From the NCBI RefSeq assembly GCF_020164455.1, contig NZ_JAIQWW010000008.1, positions 186,001-250,000 of the forward strand: 64,000 nt of DNA, written 5' to 3'. Shown in pieces: positions 55,393 through 63,517 of the stretch. Below the pieces are notes generated by a model, which was not told where the DNA came from, ran no database searches, and saw only the letters and a list, made by a program, of their open reading frames with translations. The stretch is from Phyllobacterium chamaecytisi. GTDB lineage: Bacteria; Pseudomonadota; Alphaproteobacteria; Rhizobiales; Rhizobiaceae. Within the stretch, counting starts at the first letter, position 1. Every line of letters starts with the position of its first letter. The translations under genes and the position numbers were made by a program.

Positions 55393-56310
55393 ATGGAAAA
55401 GGCAACTGCGGCGCGGTTTTTCGGGCAGGCGGCGATATGGGGTGCGAGTTTCACCTTCATCAAGTTCGCGCTCGAGGACTTCAGCCCCAACCAGCTCGTG
55501 CTTTTTCGGCTGATCCTCGGAGCGGCCACGCTCGCTTTGATTATTGTCTTTACGGGAAGGTCCTTCAAGCTGACCGGCAAGGCTTGGTTCCACGTTGCGG
55601 TCTCTTCGATTTTCGCAAACGTCGTGCCCTATCTGCTGCTCAGCTATGGCGAACTGCATGCCAGTGCCGGTTTGGCGGGCGTGCTCATCGGCGGCACGCC
55701 ATTGGTGACGCTCTTCATCTCGACTCTGGCGTTGCGCGACGAGCCGGCAACCTCGCGCAAGGTGACCGGCTTCATTCTGGGTTTTCTCGGCGTGGCGCTC
55801 GTGGTCAGTCCATGGAAGGTGGAGGGAAGTTCGCTGCTCGGCGCCCTGGCGTGTTTTGGGGCAGCGACGAGCTATGCGGTGGGCTACGCCTATGTCGGCC
55901 GTTTCCTGGCGCCTTTGAAGGTGGACCCAATCACGCTCGGCGCCAATCAACTTGTTGCGGCGGCCATCCTTCTGGCGCTGGCCGTGCCATTCTTCACCTG
56001 GCCCCCGATTGAATCGGTCTCCGCTGTACCGTTGTTGTCTCTGCTTTATCTTGGCGTGCTTGCCAGCGGTTTTGCCAACATCCTTTATTTCAGACTGATC
56101 CAGGATGTCGGGGCGTCAACCGCATCGGCCGTCGACTACGTCGTTCCGGTGTTTGCTGTTCTGTTCGGTGCGGTTTTGCTGCTCGAACCGTTATCGTGGA
56201 ACGTGATCGCGGGCGGTGCAGTCATCTTGATCGGAATGGCAATCGCCGAGGGGCGCATCTCCTCATCCGCTTTCTCGCAAGCTTCGTCTGGAAAGGTGAA
56301 TAACTCATGA
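55393..56310 (+). CDS. EamA/DMT-family transporter
   Basis: The 305-residue protein has about ten membrane helices arranged as two EamA repeats (first from AAIWGASFTFIKFALEDFSP, second from ALACFGAATSYAVGYAYVGR). GGGAGA precedes the ATG 12 bases after the NRPS stop, and its stop overlaps the next start (ATGA). Members export metabolites such as amino-acid derivatives; here export of the synthetase product is plausible but unproven. Confidence 0.9.
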   Translation: MEKATAARFFGQAAIWGASFTFIKFALEDFSPNQLVLFRLILGAATLALIIVFTGRSFKLTGKAWFHVAVSSIFANVVPYLLLSYGELHASAGLAGVLIGGTPLVTLFISTLALRDEPATSRKVTGFILGFLGVALVVSPWKVEGSSLLGALACFGAATSYAVGYAYVGRFLAPLKVDPITLGANQLVAAAILLALAVPFFTWPPIESVSAVPLLSLLYLGVLASGFANILYFRLIQDVGASTASAVDYVVPVFAVLFGAVLLLEPLSWNVIAGGAVILIGMAIAEGRISSSAFSQASSGKVNNS

Positions 56311-57341
56311 GTGGCGCAGAACCTTTTCCATCAAGCAGTGCCTCGCGTGCGATGCTGCCGCATGTCGATAGGGCATCGACGCAAACGCCCCGGCCTGGCC
56401 TTCGGCAAGACGTGACGCCCTCCACAACCGCCGCAGAGGCCCGCTTCTTCGGCTCCGGTATCGGCGCAACACCTGTCCTTGAACTGCCGGCGGACCTCGT
56501 CGGTGGACGAGGGGTCTATGCCAAGCTGGAGAAATACAACCCCTTTTCCAGCATCAAGGATCGCATCGCCTGGTATATGCTTGCAGGGGCCGAAACCCGT
56601 GGGCAACTGGTCCCGGGCGGCACGGTCATCGAGGCCACTTCGGGTAACACGGGAATTGCGCTCGCGGGTTTTGCAAGGGCGCGCAACTATCGTTGTATCA
56701 TCGTTCTGCCGGATAGTGCGTCGAAGGAACGAATAGAGTTGCTGAAGTTTTTTGGCGCGGAGCTGGAGCTGACACCAAGCGAGGCGGGATACACCGCCGC
56801 GATCGAGAAAGCCGAACAACTGCGCGACGTGACGCCGGGGGCATGGTTTGCCTGCCAGCACGAAAATGCGGACAATGTTCTGGCTCACTACGAAACGACC
56901 GGGCCGGAACTGTGGCGCGATCTTGCCGGAAAGATCGATACCCTTGTTTGCGGTGTTGGTACCGGCGGAACGATCAGCGGCATCGGAAAATTTCTCAAGG
57001 AACAAAACCCGGATATCAAGATCGTTGCCGTAGAGCCGGAGCGCTCGGCGGTTCTGAGCGGCAATCCCGGCGGGATCCACCGCATACCGGGACTGAACGG
57101 CGGCTTTGTCGCGCGGACGACCGACCGTACCTTGATCGACGAGATCATCACGGTGGCCGATGAGGATGCCTGGGCAATGGCAAAGAAGCTTGCGTCCGCA
57201 GGAATTGTCGTCGGGATTTCATCTGGCGCTGTGGCCGAGGTCTGCAGAGCAATTCGGCAAAGGTCGACCTCGGACGAGGGACGCATCGTTACCATCTTTC
57301 CGGACTCCGGAGAGCGGTACGTGTCCCTTCTCAGCGCATAG
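56307..57341 (+). CDS. Cysteine-synthase-like fold-II PLP enzyme
   Basis: The 344-residue protein has an unusual N-terminal extension of about 45 residues (rich in Ser/Pro), then the cysteine-synthase core: GATPVLELPADLVGGRGVYA, the PLP lysine in NPFSSIKDRIAWYM, the substrate loop EATSGNTGIALAG, the phosphate site GVGTGGTISGIGKFL, and VGISSGAVAEV. It is in the CysK/CysM/SbnA group, which replaces the leaving group of O-acetyl- or O-phospho-serine with a nucleophile. With a serine acetyltransferase nearby and an NRPS upstream, it may make cysteine or a beta-substituted alanine for the synthetase; the sequence cannot decide. It is translationally coupled to the exporter gene. Confidence 0.9.
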   Translation: MSGAEPFPSSSASRAMLPHVDRASTQTPRPGLRQDVTPSTTAAEARFFGSGIGATPVLELPADLVGGRGVYAKLEKYNPFSSIKDRIAWYMLAGAETRGQLVPGGTVIEATSGNTGIALAGFARARNYRCIIVLPDSASKERIELLKFFGAELELTPSEAGYTAAIEKAEQLRDVTPGAWFACQHENADNVLAHYETTGPELWRDLAGKIDTLVCGVGTGGTISGIGKFLKEQNPDIKIVAVEPERSAVLSGNPGGIHRIPGLNGGFVARTTDRTLIDEIITVADEDAWAMAKKLASAGIVVGISSGAVAEVCRAIRQRSTSDEGRIVTIFPDSGERYVSLLSA

Positions 57342-57406
57342 TCGGCAAAACTGGCGGATCCATCGAAATTAGAAATTCTGATCGATACTCAAGGAAGGAA
57401 GAAGTC

Positions 57407-57898
57407 ATGACGCAATTTTCGAAGACCCTATTTCCCGGTGAAGGCGAATCCGTTCAGATCGGAACCACAACGCACACAACGTTCAAGGCGGTCGGCAAGG
57501 AAACGAGCGATCGTATCGGCTTGTTCGAGCACCGGATGAAACCCGGTGCGCCCGGCGCATCGCCGCATGTTCACCGTCATCAGCTCGAGGCTTTCTACGT
57601 CCTCGAAGGAACGGTAGAGATCTATGTCGATGGCGAACATATCGCCGCCCCGGCCGGCACCTACATACAGGTTCCCGAGGACGTGCCCCACGGCTTTCAC
57701 AATCCGTACGACAAGGAAGCGGCGATGCTGATCTTTTTCAGCCCCGGAAAGAATCGCGAGGAATATTTCCGCAGGCTGGCGGCGCTCTATGCCAATGGCC
57801 GCCGGGCATCCGAGCAGGAGCTCATCGACCTTATGGCCGACTTCGATCAGTTTGAGGTCGAGTATACCGGTGACGTCCCGGGATGGGGCCGCCATTAA
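57407..57898 (+). CDS. Cupin-domain protein
   Basis: The 163-residue protein has a single cupin barrel. Motif 1 is SPHVHRHQLEAFYVLEGTVE (His, His, Glu metal ligands) and motif 2 is GTYIQVPEDVPHGFHNPYDK (His). A helical C-terminus of about 45 residues follows. AAGGAAGGAAG precedes the ATG. Similar small cupins are dioxygenases or isomerases of small molecules, so a tailoring step on the NRPS product is possible. Confidence 0.85.
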   Translation: MTQFSKTLFPGEGESVQIGTTTHTTFKAVGKETSDRIGLFEHRMKPGAPGASPHVHRHQLEAFYVLEGTVEIYVDGEHIAAPAGTYIQVPEDVPHGFHNPYDKEAAMLIFFSPGKNREEYFRRLAALYANGRRASEQELIDLMADFDQFEVEYTGDVPGWGRH

Positions 57899-57982
57899 CA
57901 GCCTTCAAACTGGACTATCATCCTGCAGCGGGCGGCAGTTCCCCGGCCGATCCGCCTCACCATGATGTTACAAGGACAGCAA

Positions 57983-59020
57983 ATGTTACCAAATCCGTTC
58001 GATGACAAGCCGTTTCAAATCAGGACCAAAGCCGCAGTCACCTTTGCGTTCCTGATTTCCGCGAATATCGCCGCGTGGATTTGGGCATGGGTCGCGTTTG
58101 CAGATCGGCCCGCCCTCATGGGCACTGCGTTTCTTGCCTATATGTTGGGGCTGCGTCACGCCTTCGATCCTGATCACATCGCTGCGATCGACAATGTGGT
58201 GAGAAAGCTGATGCAGGAGGGCAAAGCGCCTTATTCCGTCGGTTTCTTCTTTTCGCTCGGGCATTCAAGCATCGTCGTCCTGGCTTCCATTGCCATTGCG
58301 GCAACAGCAGCCGCAATGCAACTCAAAGAGATCGGCGATATCGGGGGCATTATCGGCACAATCGTTTCGGCGGCGTTCCTTCTGATCATCGGTATTGCCA
58401 ATCTCGTTGTGCTAAAGGGTATCTGGTCCGTGTTCAAGCGCGTCCGCAGAGGCGAGAAGATCGTCGAAGAAGACCTCGATGCCCTTCTTGCAGGGCGTGG
58501 TTTGATCGCCAGGGTCTTTCGACCAGTCTTCCGGGTCGTTTCCCGTTCCTGGCACATGTATCCTATCGGCTTCCTGTTTGGCCTTGGCTTCGACACGGCA
58601 ACGGAAATCGGGTTGCTTGGAATCTCGGCGATGCAGGCCGCCCAAGGCATGTCATTCTGGACGATCCTTGTTTTTTCTGCGCTATTCACGGCCGGCATGT
58701 CGTTGATGGACACGACGGACAGCGTCCTAATGACCGGGGCCTATGGCTGGGCATTTGTCAATCCGGTCCGCAAACTTTGGTACAATTTGACGATCACCGC
58801 AGCTTCCGTCGTCGTGGCAGTGTTCATCGGCGGGCTCACAGCCGCCGGGCTCATCATCGAAAAGCTTGGTCTCGATGGCGCCTTCTGGACGTATATCGGT
58901 GGAATTGACGACAACCTGGCCGGCGTCGGTTACGCCGTTGTTGGCATTTTCATCTTGAGTTGGATCGTGTCGACGGTCGTATATCGCGCGAAGGGATATG
59001 ACACTCTTCGCGTGGGATGA
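57983..59020 (+). CDS. Nickel/cobalt transporter, NiCoT (HoxN/NixA) family
   Basis: The 345-residue membrane protein has about eight spans and the NiCoT signatures: RHAFDPDHIAAIDNVVRK in the second helix, GFFFSLGHSSIVV in the third, and LFGLGFDTATEIGLLGISAM. The ATG at 57983 after AAGGA is preferred; an ATG at 57962 would add seven residues. Such permeases take up Ni2+ or Co2+ with high affinity. In this cluster it could supply metal to the cupin or a chelate system; no nickel enzyme or cobalamin gene is in the window, and the 84-base upstream gap is too short for a cobalamin riboswitch. Confidence 0.92.
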   Translation: MLPNPFDDKPFQIRTKAAVTFAFLISANIAAWIWAWVAFADRPALMGTAFLAYMLGLRHAFDPDHIAAIDNVVRKLMQEGKAPYSVGFFFSLGHSSIVVLASIAIAATAAAMQLKEIGDIGGIIGTIVSAAFLLIIGIANLVVLKGIWSVFKRVRRGEKIVEEDLDALLAGRGLIARVFRPVFRVVSRSWHMYPIGFLFGLGFDTATEIGLLGISAMQAAQGMSFWTILVFSALFTAGMSLMDTTDSVLMTGAYGWAFVNPVRKLWYNLTITAASVVVAVFIGGLTAAGLIIEKLGLDGAFWTYIGGIDDNLAGVGYAVVGIFILSWIVSTVVYRAKGYDTLRVG

Positions 59021-59146
59021 TTATGCGCCGTCAGCGGGCCGGTCTTCAGAAACGCGCTGCGGCTGTTTCTAGTAGAGCAAACGGTCCTTAGACTTAAAGG
59101 GAGTCGCTGCGGTCTCATTCATATTTGGCTGGAGGTTTGACGAGCA

Positions 59147-60001
59147 ATGCTCAACCATCCTATCGCACCTTGGCTGGAAAGCGTTGTGGCCATAGGCTTG
59201 GAACTGAGGGTGAAGTGGTTGCGGCCCCGATTTTACGCAATCCTCGCCCTTGATGTACCACGTCAAACGCCAATGTGCAGCGGTTTGCCGATTACGGCGG
59301 AGGAGTGGGGCAGGGCCCAGCGCTACAAGCATGTGATGGACCGCAATCGCTCTCTGGTAGCGTGGAGTGCGCTGCGGGTTCTCCTCGGTGTCCTTTTTGA
59401 AACGCAGCCTGAGCTAGTCGAAATTGCCCGGACGGTTCACGGCAAACCGTTGGTTCCGGACGGGCCAAGCATCAGCATTTCTCATTCCGGCGAGCTGGCG
59501 GTGATCGCGCTGTCGAGCGCATTGAGCATCGGGGTGGATATTGAGGCAATCAAGGACAGCGCTGCGTTCGCTCCCGCCGTGCTCGATACGCTGACGAAAT
59601 CTGAATTGGCCTATATTTCCGATCGTACGGGGGACGCCGCTTTTCTGCTTCGGGCATGGACCAGGAAAGAGGCAACGGCGAAGGTCCTCGGTGCCGGGCT
59701 TTCTCTTGATTTTCGCTCTCTATCGGTTCTTGTTGGCGATGGCTGCCGATTCAAGGGGCTTTTTCACCAACCAGATGGGCAGGTCTTTGTTAACGGCATG
59801 GATCTGGACCTTCGCGATGGCTATATAGCGGCGCTGGCATCCACCCAAACCATTCCTGAAGTGACAAGCTACTGTGTCGCTGCCAATGGCGCATCTGCTG
59901 TCGGCTTCGCCGGTTGGCCTGGCAATTGCAACCGAGCGCACCGAATGCCGTCAAACCCTATAAAGATGAGATTTCGTCGACGGACTTTCTGGCGTTCGTA
60001 G
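59147..60001 (+). CDS. Sfp-type 4'-phosphopantetheinyl transferase
   Basis: The 284-residue protein has the three Sfp motifs: HGKPLVPDGPSISISHSGEL (P1-P2 region), the magnesium-binding SIGVDIEAIKD, and FLLRAWTRKEATAKVLGAGL. It attaches the phosphopantetheine arm of CoA to carrier domains, as required for Ser954 of the nearby synthetase. Presence in the cluster supports an active NRPS. The first 30 residues and the last 45 (ending MRFRRRTFWRS) do not look like the family and may be poorly placed start and a drifted tail. A distant GGAGG is 11 bases before the ATG. Confidence 0.88.
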   Translation: MLNHPIAPWLESVVAIGLELRVKWLRPRFYAILALDVPRQTPMCSGLPITAEEWGRAQRYKHVMDRNRSLVAWSALRVLLGVLFETQPELVEIARTVHGKPLVPDGPSISISHSGELAVIALSSALSIGVDIEAIKDSAAFAPAVLDTLTKSELAYISDRTGDAAFLLRAWTRKEATAKVLGAGLSLDFRSLSVLVGDGCRFKGLFHQPDGQVFVNGMDLDLRDGYIAALASTQTIPEVTSYCVAANGASAVGFAGWPGNCNRAHRMPSNPIKMRFRRRTFWRS

Positions 60002-60021
60002 AAAAGCAGGAGCGCAGCTTA

Positions 60022-60888
60022 ATGGAGGTACACGAGTTGGATCAGATGCAGCCCAAGTCGGCGTTAGACGAGGCTCGTGCTGGCCTCGACGTTTCTCATG
60101 ACGAGCTAGTCTGGAGCATATTGTGCCGGGAAGCGCACGCCGCCGTTGACAATGACAAGCGTCTTGGTCGCACGATGAATTCGAATATTCTCGGCCATCA
60201 GAGTTTTTCCCGTTCACTTGCTTATCGGATAGCGGTGAAACTCGCAAACGATGATGTTGACGCGGAAGTTTTGTTTCCTTTGACCTGCGGGGTCTTTCAA
60301 GAGGATCCACATATCGTGTCGTCCGCAAGGGTCGATCTGGAGGCGATCCGCGATCGCGATCCGGCCACAACAGACGTTCTCACACCATTCCTATACTTTA
60401 AAGGATTTCTGGCTTTACAGGGGCACAGGGTAGCGCATTGGCTGTGGAGCCATAGCGACGTTTACTTGGCTCGCCATTTTCAAAGCCGTATATCGGAAGT
60501 TTTGGCGATCGACATTCATCCGGCTGCCCGGATGGGCAAGGGAATTATGCTCGATCATGGGAATGGTCTTGTGATCGGCGAAACTGCTGTTGTGGAAGAT
60601 GATGTTTCAATTCTTCAAGACGTGACATTGGGTGGGACGGGGAAGGAAACTGGAGATCGCCACCCGAAAATTCGCCGTGGCGCCCTCATTGGCGCCGGAG
60701 CGAAAATACTCGGAAATATCGAAGTCGGAGTGGGAGCCAAAGTAGGTGCGGGGAGCGTTGTCGTCTCGCCGGTGGCAGCGCACACTTCAGTCGCTGGCGT
60801 GCCGGCGCGGTTGGTAGGAAGGCCAAAATCCGATTTACCGGGCATCACTATGGAGCAGTCAATTACGGGACCCGAATACGTAATCTGA
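60022..60888 (+). CDS. cysE: Serine O-acetyltransferase
   Basis: The 288-residue protein starts at ATG 60022 behind CAGGAGCG; a longer frame from 59914 overlaps the preceding gene. The N-terminal helical domain (ELVWSILCREAHAAVDNDKR) and the left-handed beta-helix (FQSRISEVLAIDIHPAARMG, GIMLDHGNGLVIGETAVVED, GGTGKETGDRHPKIRRGALI) are typical CysE. The catalytic His-Asp pair is in DIHPAA / LDHGNG. It makes O-acetyl-L-serine, the substrate of cysteine-synthase-like enzymes such as the one at 56307. The dedicated copy beside the NRPS genes suggests a need for O-acetylserine in the pathway. Confidence 0.93.
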   Translation: MEVHELDQMQPKSALDEARAGLDVSHDELVWSILCREAHAAVDNDKRLGRTMNSNILGHQSFSRSLAYRIAVKLANDDVDAEVLFPLTCGVFQEDPHIVSSARVDLEAIRDRDPATTDVLTPFLYFKGFLALQGHRVAHWLWSHSDVYLARHFQSRISEVLAIDIHPAARMGKGIMLDHGNGLVIGETAVVEDDVSILQDVTLGGTGKETGDRHPKIRRGALIGAGAKILGNIEVGVGAKVGAGSVVVSPVAAHTSVAGVPARLVGRPKSDLPGITMEQSITGPEYVI

Positions 60889-61175
60889 CTGAGATGCCCA
60901 CGACCTCGGTTCGCAGCTTCTGATCTTTCCGCCACCGCGCCTGCAGGAAAATCAGGGCATCGTTGACAAACCGGCTGGTGACCCTCACGCTTTGGCAAGT
61001 TGCTAACCGAAAGAGCAACCCGGCGAGGACGCCCCGACAAATGGCAGAAAAGCAAGTGGGTCGACACAGCGCAGAATTGGCAAAGCGAATTGCCGAAAAT
61101 GTTGCAGACGCTTGAGCTTCCCGAGTTCTCCTCATTCCAGGCATCCCGTCTGTATCGATCGGTCGAGAAAGGTGC

Positions 61176-61937
61176 TCAGACTTTCGACCATATTGGAGGA
61201 GATGGAGCAGCATGATGATGTTGGATGACGAATTGATGCAAGCGGCCGAAACGATCGCTGATATTTGGACAAATCTCTCGGTTGCTGCTGCAAATAGGCT
61301 TCGAACTACGCAGGGTTTGGCGCCTATCGAAATAGCACCAGATGCTCAATGAAGACGCTGAGCCGACCCGTGAGATCTGACGATACAGCATGACGCGCCC
61401 GGTTGGGATCAGCTGCAGAATATAATCGAAGTCACTGACATTCCCGATGAGAACCGTAAAGCCAAGCTTTTGAGCCTGTAGAAACAACACGCAGTCATGA
61501 AGAGCGCGAAGACGTGCATCGGATTTGTAGCTTTGCAGGCGACACAACATGCCAGAAAGCAGGGCGGCCCTGCCCAAAACATCTGGATCTGGTGCAAATG
61601 TCCGGTGAGGAGGCATATCTTTGACAGTCGTAGCAATCTGTTTCACGGCTGTCTGTGTGCCTGGATGATTAGGATCCAGCACGCCAACTGTGTGCATAAG
61701 TTCCTGAATTGCGATCGTCGAGTGATTGACTTGTCTGAGTGCAAGCATATCGGCGATGACCCGCGGCGCGCGACCCTGCAGGCCATCGATGTACACGCAC
61801 GTATCGAGAAGAAGGTCCGGGCCCGCCTCTGCGGACTCGCCGAGAAAGGGCAGATTGGCATCCTTGCGATGACTCAGAGTTTTTTTAGGATCGAACCGTG
61901 CCCATTGAACGGCTGCATCAAAATCGAATTCAACCAA
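61176..61937 (-). CDS. PIN-domain toxin (VapC-like) with unusual C-terminal tail
   Basis: The 253-residue frame starts with TTG two bases after the antitoxin stop. The PIN fold runs from LLLDTCVYIDGLQGRAPRVI (first catalytic Asp; about residues 40-60), with a middle acidic segment AIQELMHTVGVLDP, to RLRALHDCVLFLQAQKLGFT and LIGNVSDFDYILQLIPTGRV (further Asp residues). PIN toxins are Mg-dependent ribonucleases, often cutting tRNA. The natural end is probably after MLYRQ; the further 65 residues (SRVGSASSLSIWCYF and beyond) have a different, Ser/Pro/His-rich composition and look like read-through after loss of the stop. The same C-terminal PIN motif occurs as a fragment at 34472-34606. Confidence 0.78.
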   Translation of the reverse strand: MVEFDFDAAVQWARFDPKKTLSHRKDANLPFLGESAEAGPDLLLDTCVYIDGLQGRAPRVIADMLALRQVNHSTIAIQELMHTVGVLDPNHPGTQTAVKQIATTVKDMPPHRTFAPDPDVLGRAALLSGMLCRLQSYKSDARLRALHDCVLFLQAQKLGFTVLIGNVSDFDYILQLIPTGRVMLYRQISRVGSASSLSIWCYFDRRQTLRSSKPICSSNREICPNISDRFGRLHQFVIQHHHAAPSPPIWSKV

Positions 61938-61938
61938 A

Positions 61939-62298
61939 TCAAAAACCGAGCTTCAGAGATGGATCCACTGTCCCCTGAGTTTTGCGGAATGTTTCCGCAA
62001 AATTGTCCTCGAGCGCGAGACTTGCAAGAGCAAATTCCACGAGCTCCGTATCGGAAGTCAAACCGGTCCTGGCCTTCGCTTTTTCGATGAGATCTGCGCT
62101 CACACGTCCTGCAATTCTTCCGGTTTTCTCTTCCAGAAGTCCGGACCGCTTCGCGCTCTCAATGACGGCTTGGAAGCGTTCCCGCTGCCGTTTCAGCACT
62201 TCAATGCGGTGCAGCTGTTCCTTGGTCGGACGACGCACGCGCTTGGTCGTTCCACTTGTCCGTCCTTGGCGGGTGCGGAAGGCTAGCTTGGCAGTCAT
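61939..62298 (-). CDS. Antitoxin of the PIN-toxin pair
   Basis: The 119-residue basic protein starts at 62298 behind GGAAGGGA; an upstream start at 62325 lies within the operator palindrome. It begins TAKLAFRTRQGRTSGTTKRV and has a helical centre (LHRIEVLKRQRERFQAVIES, AGRVSADLIEKAKARTGLTS). The last part, LTSDTELVEFALASLALED, resembles the small ribbon-helix-type domain found in antitoxins of rhizobial PIN pairs. It would bind and silence the toxin and repress the operon through the palindrome just upstream. Confidence 0.7.
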   Translation of the reverse strand: MTAKLAFRTRQGRTSGTTKRVRRPTKEQLHRIEVLKRQRERFQAVIESAKRSGLLEEKTGRIAGRVSADLIEKAKARTGLTSDTELVEFALASLALEDNFAETFRKTQGTVDPSLKLGF

Positions 62299-62316
62299 GA
62301 TGGCGTCCCTTCCTCT

Positions 62317-62343
62317 GTTTAACAAAAGCCAATTTTGTTAAAC
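62317..62343. promoter_or_regulatory. Operator palindrome of the toxin-antitoxin operon
   Basis: A perfect 11-bp inverted repeat GTTTAACAAAA (62317-62327) / TTTTGTTAAAC (62333-62343) with five bases between, lying 19 bases upstream of the antitoxin ATG. The position is typical for autorepression by the antitoxin complex. Confidence 0.75.
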
Positions 62344-62644
62344 ATACCACAATCAGCCGGAATTTCGAGGAACAAGAAAAACAAGCCAACCACCACAATC
62401 TTCTAGCGGCAACTGCAACGACGATAGCGCGCTCTCTTAAGTCCCTACCGACCGGTCTACCAGTCGAACCGCGAGGTCCCAAGGTATATTGAGTTCGTAT
62501 CGCAAAGGAAGCGGGCGATAGTTTGCTGCGCCTGGCTCCGGTTCTATTAGATTTGGCAAGCGCGGACCTTGGTGATGTCTATTTTGAACGGTGGCATTTT
62601 GGCCTTCGTTCAGTCACCCACTGCCCCACACTTTTTTATGGGCC
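62344..62644. other. 301-bp gap, no gene seen
   Basis: Between the amidohydrolase 3' end and the toxin-antitoxin promoter, both read on the minus strand. Only frames that are opposite or chance are present. Confidence 0.4.
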
Positions 62645-63517
62645 CTATTTCCAAAACAGGCGTTCGGGATTATCGACGAGCACCAAGCGCAACAGCTTGC
62701 GATCATCGATCCAGTCAGCAAATTGTTGCAAAGAAGCGCCGTCGTCGATATCTCTGAACGGCGCAACATCACCGCTGTCTTGCTGCCCAGTCCCTCCTAC
62801 GGCGTGTGGCCAGTTAGATCCCCAAATAACCCGATTGGGATTTGCTTGGAGAAAGGCGTGAACAAGGACTCTCACGTCGGTGAAGTTCGTTTCATTCGAG
62901 ACCAAATAAGGTGCCGCTACTTTCACGTAGGTGCCCTTGGCAACGAGGTCGAGAAGTTCGGAGAAAAGCGGCTGTTCAATTCCCTTCGCTGCGTTGGCGA
63001 GACCAAAATGGTCAAGGATAACGTTGACGGGCAGTTCGTCGATTGTAGCTGCCAATGCAGCTATAACTGTCAGATTAGCGAAGATTTGGAGAGCCCAGCC
63101 TAAACCCGCGACCTGATCGGCTGTCCGCTTGAGCTGATCTCGCGCATCAGCCAACGAGATTCCCCCGGCCGCCGCCAGGTTTAGACGCACTCCGCGGCAG
63201 CCGGCGTCATTGAACGCATCCAATTCAGTCTGCGTTACTTGCGGGGTAACGACGATCACGCCACGCGCTGCGCCCTGAAATCGGCGCAACGCATCGATGG
63301 TGCATCGATTGTCCGACCCATAAACGCTTGGTTGCACCACGATGACCCGATCATGCCCGATCCTTGTCTGCCGCGCTGCGAGGTCCTCAAATGAGGCAAG
63401 CCCTGGCGCGTATGGCGCCAGCTTGTCCAGTGGAAAAGTTGCCCGAGGTCCGAATACGTGGACGTGGCAATCACAAGATCCTTCGGGCAGTGCTAAAGTG
63501 GAAGTGCCTTGGCTCAT
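62645..63517 (-). CDS. TIM-barrel amidohydrolase (2-pyrone-4,6-dicarboxylate lactonase-like)
   Basis: The 290-residue protein is an amidohydrolase-2 family member. It has the first-strand metal motif SCDCHVHVFGP, then HDRVIVVQPSVYGSDNRCTI, GVIVVTPQVT, a fold-typical GCRGVRLNL, VILDHFGLAN, and the late catalytic segment VIWGSNWPH followed by an Asp-rich loop. The best-known relatives hydrolyse 2-pyrone-4,6-dicarboxylate or sugar lactones. It overlaps the end of the Gfo/Idh gene by four bases, so the two act in one catabolic operon, and a lactone made by the dehydrogenase may be its substrate (inference). Confidence 0.88.
   Translation of the reverse strand: MSQGTSTLALPEGSCDCHVHVFGPRATFPLDKLAPYAPGLASFEDLAARQTRIGHDRVIVVQPSVYGSDNRCTIDALRRFQGAARGVIVVTPQVTQTELDAFNDAGCRGVRLNLAAAGGISLADARDQLKRTADQVAGLGWALQIFANLTVIAALAATIDELPVNVILDHFGLANAAKGIEQPLFSELLDLVAKGTYVKVAAPYLVSNETNFTDVRVLVHAFLQANPNRVIWGSNWPHAVGGTGQQDSGDVAPFRDIDDGASLQQFADWIDDRKLLRLVLVDNPERLFWK

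Noticed and set aside
57899-57982. Cobalamin or nickel riboswitch before the NiCoT gene
   Set aside because: Only 84 bases are available and no B12-box-like sequence is seen.
59914-60021. Upstream extension of the serine acetyltransferase frame
   Set aside because: It overlaps the phosphopantetheinyl transferase gene, lacks CysE residues, and the ATG at 60022 has a good ribosome site.
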